Positions 58,030 through 64,000 of a stretch of 64,000 nucleotides of DNA are shown piece after piece. The notes beneath the pieces are model-generated. The model saw only the letters and a program-made list of their open reading frames with translations. It was not told the origin of the DNA and did no database searches. Position 1 is the first letter of the stretch, and each line of letters begins with the position of its first letter. The translations under genes and the position numbers were made by a program. Origin of the DNA: Tardiphaga sp. vice304 (GTDB taxonomy: Bacteria > Pseudomonadota > Alphaproteobacteria > Rhizobiales > Xanthobacteraceae); NCBI RefSeq assembly GCF_007018905.1, contig NZ_CP041402.1, forward strand, positions 5,382,001-5,446,000, in the 5' to 3' direction.

Positions 58030-59379
58030 TCAGAACGACGTCCCGGCCCTTGGCTTCTTCCCGACCGGCTCCGGCTCCACCGGCACCGGGCCGATGCGCA
58101 ATGCGGTGATGCGGTTGCGCTCGCGGCGCAGCACCCGAAACCGGAAGCCGTGGAAGGTGAAGCTCTGGCCGCGCTCGGGGATCGAGCGCGCCTCGTGGAT
58201 CACCAGGCCCGCCACGGTCGTCGCCTCCTCGTCGGGCAGGTGCCAGTCCATCGCGCGGTTGAGATCGCGGATCGGGACGGAGCCGTCGACCACCACGGAA
58301 CCGTCCGGCTGGGCGCGGACGCCGGCGACCACCACGTCGTGCTCGTCGGAGATATCGCCGACGATCTCTTCCAGCACATCCTCCAGCGTCACCATGCCTT
58401 CGACTTCGCCATATTCATCGACCACCAGCGCGAAATGCGTCTTGCGGCGGCGGAATGCCTTCAGCTGATCCGACAGCGGGCGCATCTCCGGCACGAACCA
58501 TGGCGGCAGCGCGATGGAAGCCACATCGATCTTCGAGGTGTCGCCGTCGACGGCCCGGATCGCGCGCAACAGATCCTTGGCATGCAGCACGCCGATGATG
58601 TTCTCCGGCTTGTCGCGCCACAGCGGGATGCGGGTATATTCGGTGGTCAGCACCTCACGCACCAGTTCTTCCGACGGCAGATCCGCGTTGAGCATCACCA
58701 TCGCGGTGCGGTGGACCATCACGTCGGACACGGCAAGATCGCCGAAGCGAAACACGTTCTGGATATATTCGGCCTCGCCCGATTCCATCTTGCCGTGCTC
58801 GGCGGATTCGCCGACCAGCCCCTGGATCTCGCGGCCAGTGAGGATCTCGTGGCTCGACACTTCCTGCACGCCGAGCATGCGCAGCGTGGCGCGCGAGGCA
58901 TTGTTGAGCAGCCAGTTCAGCGGCCAGAACAGTACGAAGGAAACATAGAGCGGATAGGCGATCCATTGCGACACCGGCTCCGGCTGGCGGATCGCCAGCG
59001 TCTTCGGCACCTGCTCGCCGATCACGATATGCAGCGAGGAGAACACCAGAAAGCCGCTCAGGAACGAGGTGAAATGCACCGCCGATTCCGATAGGCCGAG
59101 CGGCTCGAGCAGCGGCTTCAAGAGCGCCGCCACGGTGGGCTCGCCGACCCAGCCCAACCCCAGCGAGGCCATGGTGATGCCGAGCTGACAGCAAGCGAGG
59201 TAGGCCTCGACGTTGTTCATCATCTGCTGCAGCAAACGCGCGCCAAAACGGTTCTGCTCGGCCATCGCCTTGACGCGAAAGCCGCGGCTCGACACCAGCG
59301 CGAATTCCGCCGCGACGTAGAAGGCGTTGGCCGCCAGCAGCAGCACGGCGATCAGGAGATTGGCAACGTTGGAAGTCAT
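58030..59379 (-). CDS. Hemolysin-family/CorC-like CNNM transporter-associated protein
   Basis: A 449-residue protein: N-terminal CNNM (DUF21) membrane domain with LLAANAFYVAAEFALVSSRG and the signature VVIGEQVPKTLAIRQPE, two CBS units (SDVMVHRTAMVMLNADLPSE; HAKDLLRAIRAVDGD, then EYGEVEGMVTLEDVLEEIVG) and a C-terminal CorC_HlyC domain. Such proteins take part in magnesium and cobalt efflux or membrane integrity. Start ATG 59379 has a weak AGAAA site. Confidence 0.9.
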   Translation of the reverse strand: MTSNVANLLIAVLLLAANAFYVAAEFALVSSRGFRVKAMAEQNRFGARLLQQMMNNVEAYLACCQLGITMASLGLGWVGEPTVAALLKPLLEPLGLSESAVHFTSFLSGFLVFSSLHIVIGEQVPKTLAIRQPEPVSQWIAYPLYVSFVLFWPLNWLLNNASRATLRMLGVQEVSSHEILTGREIQGLVGESAEHGKMESGEAEYIQNVFRFGDLAVSDVMVHRTAMVMLNADLPSEELVREVLTTEYTRIPLWRDKPENIIGVLHAKDLLRAIRAVDGDTSKIDVASIALPPWFVPEMRPLSDQLKAFRRRKTHFALVVDEYGEVEGMVTLEDVLEEIVGDISDEHDVVVAGVRAQPDGSVVVDGSVPIRDLNRAMDWHLPDEEATTVAGLVIHEARSIPERGQSFTFHGFRFRVLRRERNRITALRIGPVPVEPEPVGKKPRAGTSF

Positions 59380-59450
59380 ATTTCTTTCACGTCTGCGGGC
59401 TGCCTCATGCGGCCGACGGTCGGCTGAATTAAAGTACCGGCTTTTCAGCC

Positions 59451-59570
59451 GTCATTGCGAGGTCAGGGAAAGCCAATTGGCTTTCCCCTTAGCCCTTGCG
59501 ACGAAGCAATCCAGTTCTTGCCGCGTTTGCCGCTTCTGGATTGCCGCGTCGCTTCGCTCCTCGCAATGAC
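59451..59570. repeat. Dispersed repeat (GTCATTGCGAGG family), copy 2
   Basis: It starts GTCATTGCGAGG and ends TTCGCTCCTCGCAATGAC; inner motifs GACGAAGCAATCCAG and CTGGATTGCCGCGTCGC match the copy at 23810. It contains an extra short inverted AAAGCCAATTGGCTTT. Confidence 0.88.
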
Positions 59571-59610
59571 GGAGCTTGTGGGTTCGCCCGAGCCAAAACG
59601 CAAGGGAGGC

Positions 59611-60765
59611 TCATGCCGACAGTTTTGCCTGCAGAAAGTTCCTGACCACCGCCGGCTCGACGTCATTGGCGATCACCGCCTGCCCGATCGCTTCGAGCAG
59701 AATGAACGTCAACTTGCCGCGCTTCACCTTCTTGTCCTGCGCCATCAGCGCCATCAGGGCGTCGGCGTCGGCCAGGCCTTCCTGGGTGAAGCCGGCGATG
59801 TCCTGCAGCCGCGTCGGCAGGCCGAACTCGACGAGATGACGCTGCACGCGCGCGGCGTCGCTGTCGGCGATCATGCCGAGCTGCGCGGAGAGCTGCGCCG
59901 CCAGCACCATGCCGACCGCGACGCCCTCGCCGTGGAACAGCCTGTCGGAAAAGCCGGTTGCGGCCTCCAGCGCATGGCCGAAAGTGTGGCCGAGATTGAG
60001 CAACGCGCGCTCGCCGTTCTCGCGCTCGTCGCGCGCGACGACGCCCGCCTTGGCGCGGCACGAGGTAGCGATGGCATGCTCGCGCGCCGCGCCGCCGCGG
60101 ACGATCTCGGCATGGTTGGCCTCCAGCCAGGCGAAGAACGCCTCATCCCCGAGCACGCCGTATTTCGCGACTTCGGCATAGCCGGAGCGAAACTGGCGCG
60201 GCGACAGCGTGTCGAGCACCGCGGTATCGGCGACCACCAAGAGCGGCTGGTGGAACGCGCCGATCAGGTTCTTGCCGTGCGGCGAGTTGATCCCGGTCTT
60301 GCCGCCGACCGAGGAATCCACCTGCGCCAGCAGCGAGGTCGGCACCTGCACGAAATCGACGCCGCGGCGCAGGATCGCCGCGGCAAAGCCGGCGAGATCG
60401 CCGACCACGCCGCCGCCCAGCGCAATGACCAGGTCGTTGCGCTCAATTTTGGCCGCGACCAGCGCCTCGGAAACCTTTTCCAGCCCGGCATAGCTCTTCG
60501 AGCCCTCGCCGTCCTCGACGATGAAATGCGAGGTGGCAATGCCGGCTTCCGCCAGCGAGGCTTCGGTGGCCGCCAGCCAGTGGCTGGCCACCGTGCGGTC
60601 GGTGATGATGGCGGTCCGCACACCGGGCCGCAGCGCCAGGATGCGGGCGCCGAGCGAGGGCAGCACGTCGCGGCCGATGATGATGTCATAGGCCCGCTCG
60701 CCGAGCGCGACCTCGACCGTGATCGGCGCGGAATGGTTCAGGGGGGCGGTCATAGGCAAGGTCAT
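59611..60765 (-). CDS. aroB: 3-dehydroquinate synthase
   Basis: A 384-residue protein with the DHQS pattern: ERNDLVIALGGGVVGDLAGF, VPTSLLAQVDSSVGGKTGIN, GKNLIGAFHQPLLV, and the zinc-ligand region LLNLGHTFGHALEA. It forms the carbocycle in the shikimate pathway. Its ATG overlaps the aroK stop as ATGA, so it is translationally coupled to aroK. A second ATG four codons later (60753) is an alternative. Confidence 0.96.
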   Translation of the reverse strand: MTLPMTAPLNHSAPITVEVALGERAYDIIIGRDVLPSLGARILALRPGVRTAIITDRTVASHWLAATEASLAEAGIATSHFIVEDGEGSKSYAGLEKVSEALVAAKIERNDLVIALGGGVVGDLAGFAAAILRRGVDFVQVPTSLLAQVDSSVGGKTGINSPHGKNLIGAFHQPLLVVADTAVLDTLSPRQFRSGYAEVAKYGVLGDEAFFAWLEANHAEIVRGGAAREHAIATSCRAKAGVVARDERENGERALLNLGHTFGHALEAATGFSDRLFHGEGVAVGMVLAAQLSAQLGMIADSDAARVQRHLVEFGLPTRLQDIAGFTQEGLADADALMALMAQDKKVKRGKLTFILLEAIGQAVIANDVEPAVVRNFLQAKLSA

Positions 60766-61400
60766 AAAATCGGGCTCAAGGGATCGCCTGTCGGTTCGAT
60801 AATGGCGGAGGCCGGGCGCGGCCGGAACAGGTGCTCGTGCAGGGCGACGACGCATTCATCGACGATCCTGTCATGCGGCACGTCGCGCGAATCGATCAGG
60901 ATGTCGGTCTGCTCGTAGAACGGATGCCGCGCCTCGATCAGCCGGGCGATCACCGCGGCGGGATCGGCGTTCTGCAAGAGCGGCCGGTCGGCGCGGCGCT
61001 TGACCCGTCGCAGGATCACGTCGGCATCGGCCTTCAGCCACATCGAGATCGCCCTGTCGCGGATTTTGGCGCGGGTGTCCTCGCGCATGAAGGCGCCGCC
61101 GCCGGTGGCCAGCAGGATCGGCCCGCTTTCCAGCAGGCGGGCGATCACCCGCGCCTCGCCGTCGCGGAAATGCGGCTCGCCATGGACCTCGAAAATGTCG
61201 GGGATCGACATGCCGGCGGCGGCCTCGATCTCGTTGTCGGCATCGATGAAGGGCAGCCGCAGCCGCATCGCCAGCCGGCGGCCGATCGTCGATTTGCCGG
61301 CGCCCATCATGCCGACCAGCACGACCGAGCGCTTGCCGAGGCCCGCGACGATCGCGGCCTCCTGGGCAGTGCTGTGGGTCGGCAAGACGGTATCGGACAT
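60762..61400 (-). CDS. aroK: Shikimate kinase
   Basis: A 212-residue protein. The P-loop GMMGAGKST is at residues 30-38, followed by FIDADNEIE with the shikimate-binding aspartate, and LLATGGGAFM. It phosphorylates shikimate. AGGTGAG precedes the ATG. It is the first gene of an aroK-aroB operon, with a divergent small membrane-protein gene on the other side. Confidence 0.96.
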   Translation of the reverse strand: MSDTVLPTHSTAQEAAIVAGLGKRSVVLVGMMGAGKSTIGRRLAMRLRLPFIDADNEIEAAAGMSIPDIFEVHGEPHFRDGEARVIARLLESGPILLATGGGAFMREDTRAKIRDRAISMWLKADADVILRRVKRRADRPLLQNADPAAVIARLIEARHPFYEQTDILIDSRDVPHDRIVDECVVALHEHLFRPRPASAIIEPTGDPLSPIL

Positions 61401-61606
61401 CAACTCACCTGCAAAAACGATGCGCGGCCAACGGATTGCGCGGGCAAAGCATTGGGATGACGAAGGATTGCCGCATTTTCGTCACCTATACCAGCCCTGC
61501 GACAAGCGTTGCCAGCGAGAGTGTCAAACTGTATCCGACAGAAGTGGCGACCCGGCGGGTGCGCTGCACCGCAATGCCCCCTTCGACCCGCTTTGAGTCC
61601 CCGGCC

Positions 61607-61753
61607 ATGCCCAGCCTGTTCCGTTTCCTGACGATCGTCGCCCTCATCGGCGGCCTCGTCTATGGCGTGGTGTTCGCATTGGCCAATTTCGTCAATCCGG
61701 GCCCACGGGAAATGACGGTCACGATCCAGCCCGACAAGTTTCTCAAGAAATAG
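61607..61753 (+). CDS. Small single-TM protein
   Basis: A 48-residue protein starting MPSLFRFLTIVALIGGLVYG with one membrane helix and a soluble tail ending TIQPDKFLKK. Similar tiny proteins are found between aroK and xerD in this bacterial group. Function unknown. ATG at 61574 in the same frame is a possible earlier start. The 200 bp upstream to aroK must contain both divergent promoters. Confidence 0.65.
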   Translation: MPSLFRFLTIVALIGGLVYGVVFALANFVNPGPREMTVTIQPDKFLKK

Positions 61754-61795
61754 CGGCTAGGCTGCACAAGAATTACCGGCGGAGCGGCTTTGCTT

Positions 61796-61902
61796 CACCT
61801 CTCCCCGTTGGGGAGAGGTCGGCGCGAAGCGCCGGGTGAGGGGGCTTTGCGCCATTGAGAGAGCGTAACCCCTCACCCCAGCCCTCTCCCTATGGGAGAG
61901 GG
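61796..61902. repeat. C-rich palindromic repeat pair upstream of xerD
   Basis: CACCTCTCCCCGTTGGGGAG with GGTCGGCGCGAAGCGCCGGG at the left, and CCCTCACCCCAGCCCTCTCC with CTATGGGAGAGGGAG at the right. The xerD start follows 44 nt later. Confidence 0.85.
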
Positions 61903-61945
61903 AGCGCACGGCCGCACCGCTTCACTGGCAAGCAAGGGTCTTCTG

Positions 61946-62905
61946 TTGAGCACCAATCCTACCTCCGATGCCAAATGGGCCGGGCTGTTTCTCGACATGC
62001 TGGCCGCCGAACAGGGCGCCGGCGAGAACACGCTGGACGCCTACCGCCGCGATCTCGCCGATTTCTCCGACTTCGCCTGCCGGGTCCGCTCCAGCTTCAA
62101 GGCCACCGATACCCAATTGCTGCGCGATTACCTCGAGGATCTCGACGGCCGCGGCTTCAAATCGACCACCGTGGCGCGCCGGCTGTCGGCGCTGCGCCAT
62201 TTGTTCCGCTTCCTGCTCAGCGAAGGGTTGCGCAGCGACGACCCCGCCGCGATCCTGTCCGGCCCCAAGCGCGGCCGCAGCCTGCCCAAGGTGCTGTCGA
62301 TCGCCGACGTCGACCGCATGCTGGTGCAGGCGAAATCGCAGGCCGAAAATCTGGCGACGCCGATCGCCCAGCGGCTGCGCGAGGCGCGCCTCTATTGCCT
62401 GCTGGAGGTATTGTACGCCACCGGACTGCGCGTCAGCGAACTGGTGTCGCTGCCGCTGACGGCGGCCAGGCGCGACGCGCGCATGATCGTGGTGCGCGGC
62501 AAGGGCAACAAGGAGCGGCTGGTGCCGCTCAATGAGACCGCCAAACAGGCGATGGCGGCCTATCTCGCCGCGATGGCCGAGTTGCAGGCCACCCAGCCGA
62601 AGAAGACCGCGGCGTCGAAATGGCTATTTCCGTCGTTCGGCGAGAGCGGGCATCTGACCCGGCAGCATTTCGCCCGCGATCTGAAAGAACTCGCCGCCGC
62701 CTCCGGCATTGCACCGGCTTTGGTCAGCCCGCATGTGCTGCGCCACGCCTTCGCCAGCCACCTTTTGCACAACGGCGCCGACCTGCGCATCGTGCAGACG
62801 CTGCTGGGGCATACCGACATCTCGACGACGCAGATCTATACCCATGTGGTGGAAGAACGCCTGAAGAGCCTGGTGCGCGACCTGCATCCGCTGGCGGAGA
62901 AGTGA
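61946..62905 (+). CDS. xerD: Tyrosine recombinase XerD
   Basis: A 319-residue protein. The N-terminal SAM-like core-binding domain (WAGLFLDMLAAEQGAGENTL) is followed by the catalytic domain with Arg in ATGLRVSELVSLPL, Lys in VRGKGNKERLVPL, HxxR in SPHVLRHAFASHLL, His in TLLGHTDISTTQIY and the nucleophile Tyr in the same segment. It resolves chromosome dimers at dif with XerC. I place the start at TTG 61946 with AGGG eight nt upstream; an ATG at 61892 lies inside a dispersed repeat. Confidence 0.92.
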   Translation: MSTNPTSDAKWAGLFLDMLAAEQGAGENTLDAYRRDLADFSDFACRVRSSFKATDTQLLRDYLEDLDGRGFKSTTVARRLSALRHLFRFLLSEGLRSDDPAAILSGPKRGRSLPKVLSIADVDRMLVQAKSQAENLATPIAQRLREARLYCLLEVLYATGLRVSELVSLPLTAARRDARMIVVRGKGNKERLVPLNETAKQAMAAYLAAMAELQATQPKKTAASKWLFPSFGESGHLTRQHFARDLKELAAASGIAPALVSPHVLRHAFASHLLHNGADLRIVQTLLGHTDISTTQIYTHVVEERLKSLVRDLHPLAEK

Positions 62906-62909
62906 AGAC

Positions 62910-63013
62910 GTAGCCCGGATGAAGTCAGCGGGCCGCGCCTTGCGCGGGTCGGTGACGCAATCCGGGAAAGGACGTCATGTGATGCGCCGGCCCCGGATTG
63001 TCATCCGGGCTAC
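62910..63013. repeat. Dispersed palindromic repeat (GTAGCCCGGATGA family), copy 3
   Basis: GTAGCCCGGATGAAGTCAGC at the left and TTGTCATCCGGGCTAC at the right, as in copies at 16061 and 21592. It lies between the convergent xerD and methyltransferase genes. Confidence 0.88.
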
Positions 63014-63023
63014 AGGAAGCGCC

Positions 63024-63800
63024 TCACCCTCCCTGCGGCTTCGGCTCCGGCAGTTCTTCCTCCTCGTCGCGCTGCAACCGCGACGGCACCAGCACCGGCT
63101 GCAGCGCCGGGATCAGCCGGGTCCGCTCGCGATGCGCGGGGATCGCGCGATAGACCTGCTTGGTGGCCTCGACGAGATGCACGCCGGCGAAGGGCAGTGC
63201 CATCGCGGCGCCGAGCTTCTCCCAGGCCATCGCCGATTGCAGGAACCACCCCCCCCCGAACGGTGGCATGAACAGCGCCTCGCTCCAGGCCGACGGCGTG
63301 AACCAGGTCTGGCGCAGCAAGTCCGTGATCTGCGCGCGCGAATAGGGCCGGCCGTGGCCGAACGGCGTGTGCTCGGTGCGGGTCCAGACGCCGCGGCGGT
63401 TCGGGATGATCGCCAGCAGCCGGCCGGACGGCGCCAGCACCCGCCATATCTCCCGCAGCAACCCGCCGGGATCGTCCGACATTTCCAGCGCATGGACCAG
63501 AATGATGCGGTCGACCGCGGCATCCGGCAGCGGCAGCGAGAACTCGTCGACCAAAGTGGCCAGCGCCGGCTTGTCGGTCGGCCATTTCAAGACGCCCTGC
63601 GCCGCCGGCATGAAGGCGATACAACGCTCCGAGGTCTCCCGGAACAGGCCGAGATAGGGCGTCGGATAGCCCAGCCCCAGCACGCGCAGCCCGTGCGCGT
63701 CCGGCCAGTGCGCCTGGATACCGCGGTTGATGAGCCGCCGCGCCACGAGGCCCAGGCGGCGCGAATAGAAATCCCGGAGGTCGATGACGTCGATGGCCAT
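63024..63800 (-). CDS. SAM-dependent methyltransferase-like protein (YafS-type, beside gloB)
   Basis: About 258 residues with a class I methyltransferase fold: LRVLGLGYPTPYLGLF in the place of motif I, SLPLPDAAVDRIILVHALEM, then LREIWRVLAPSGRLLAIIPN. The glycine-rich loop is atypical. In E. coli a related gene (yafS) is also divergent from gloB. The Pro-rich acidic C-terminus is disordered. I start at MAIDVIDLRDFYS (63800); ATG at 63833 is an alternative. Confidence 0.8.
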   Translation of the reverse strand: MAIDVIDLRDFYSRRLGLVARRLINRGIQAHWPDAHGLRVLGLGYPTPYLGLFRETSERCIAFMPAAQGVLKWPTDKPALATLVDEFSLPLPDAAVDRIILVHALEMSDDPGGLLREIWRVLAPSGRLLAIIPNRRGVWTRTEHTPFGHGRPYSRAQITDLLRQTWFTPSAWSEALFMPPFGGGWFLQSAMAWEKLGAAMALPFAGVHLVEATKQVYRAIPAHRERTRLIPALQPVLVPSRLQRDEEEELPEPKPQGG

Positions 63801-63912
63801 GAATGTTTCTACCACGTCGGCAGGAGTCGGCATGCCCCGATTCTCGCATTGCCGGGGCAACGTTAACGCCATATGTCAGAACCCAGCACCGTTCAGGATT
63901 CCCGGAGATATC

Positions 63913-64000
63913 ATGGCCGCCGAAATTCGCGTGTTCCCCTGCCTGTCCGACAATTTCGGCTATTTGATCCACGATCCGCAGAGCCGCATGACGGCCGCGA
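63913..64000 (+). CDS. gloB: Hydroxyacylglutathione hydrolase (glyoxalase II), N-terminal part
   Basis: The frame begins MAAEIRVFPCLSDNFGYLIH and runs off the window after 29 codons. FPCLSDNFGYLIHDP is the typical start of glyoxalase II, which hydrolyses S-lactoylglutathione. GGAGA lies about six nt before the ATG. The metal-binding THxHxD motif is outside the window, so the call rests on the N-terminus and on the divergent methyltransferase neighbour. Confidence 0.8.
   Translation, partial: MAAEIRVFPCLSDNFGYLIHDPQSRMTAA

Noticed and set aside
61946-62905. Tyrosine recombinase as integrase of a genomic island
   Set aside because: It matches housekeeping XerD in length and motifs, sits beside aroK, and no attachment repeats or phage genes are near.

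Overview
The window looks like a chromosomal segment of a Bradyrhizobiaceae/Nitrobacteraceae alphaproteobacterium (Bradyrhizobium, Rhodopseudomonas, Tardiphaga or Afipia type). This is inferred from gene content: high-GC coding, an Omp25/RopB-like porin, CarD, a 7Fe FdxA, aerobic cobaltochelatase CobS/CobT, a SUV3-like helicase, several families of dispersed palindromic intergenic repeats, and IS407-group and IS110 elements. No rRNA genes or CRISPR arrays are present; there is one tRNA (Arg-CCT).

Layout. 1-12 kb: end of a NylB-like hydrolase, a Dcu-type transporter, an IS407-group element inside a 76-codon gene, a beta-barrel porin, tRNA-Arg, a DHA2 exporter, small secreted and nucleoid-like proteins, an orphan TadG-like protein, ketopantoate reductase, and YidB and GlsB/YeaQ-type proteins. 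11.8-19.1 kb: a CoA-thioester degradation cluster (SDR, two acyl-CoA dehydrogenase subunits, two enoyl-CoA hydratases, a VOC protein, a branched-chain-type binding protein). 19.3-30.4 kb: SNase-like protein, M48 lipoprotein protease, CarD, FdxA, S4 protein, large SUV3-like helicase, an IS110 element with a candidate bridge RNA, DUF3108 protein, rpmB.

30.5-35.1 kb is an AT-richer accessory island between rpmB and a PepSY gene. It encodes what I read as an ABC three-component (ABC-3C) conflict system: a 68-aa single-TM peptide, an ABC-3C C-terminal-domain protein, a middle component and a Rad50-like ATPase with a CxxC-x11-CxxC hook. A second, inverted copy of the IS407-group element sits in codon 158 of the second gene. 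Removing the element and one 4-bp duplication restores a 193-codon reading frame that overlaps the next gene by GTGA. This is the most interesting locus in the window.

35.8-43.2 kb is a cyclic-di-GMP block: one diguanylate cyclase and two tandem GGDEF-EAL paralogues that differ in their inhibitory I-site. 43.2-64 kb is mostly housekeeping: phytase-like esterase, cobT, cobS, DedA, accA, a parvulin, secA, a DUF559 protein, an L,D-transpeptidase lipoprotein, J-domain protein, bolA, a CorC-like protein, aroB-aroK, xerD, a methyltransferase and the start of gloB. C-rich palindromic repeats occupy most gaps here and in two genes appear to have become coding sequence.
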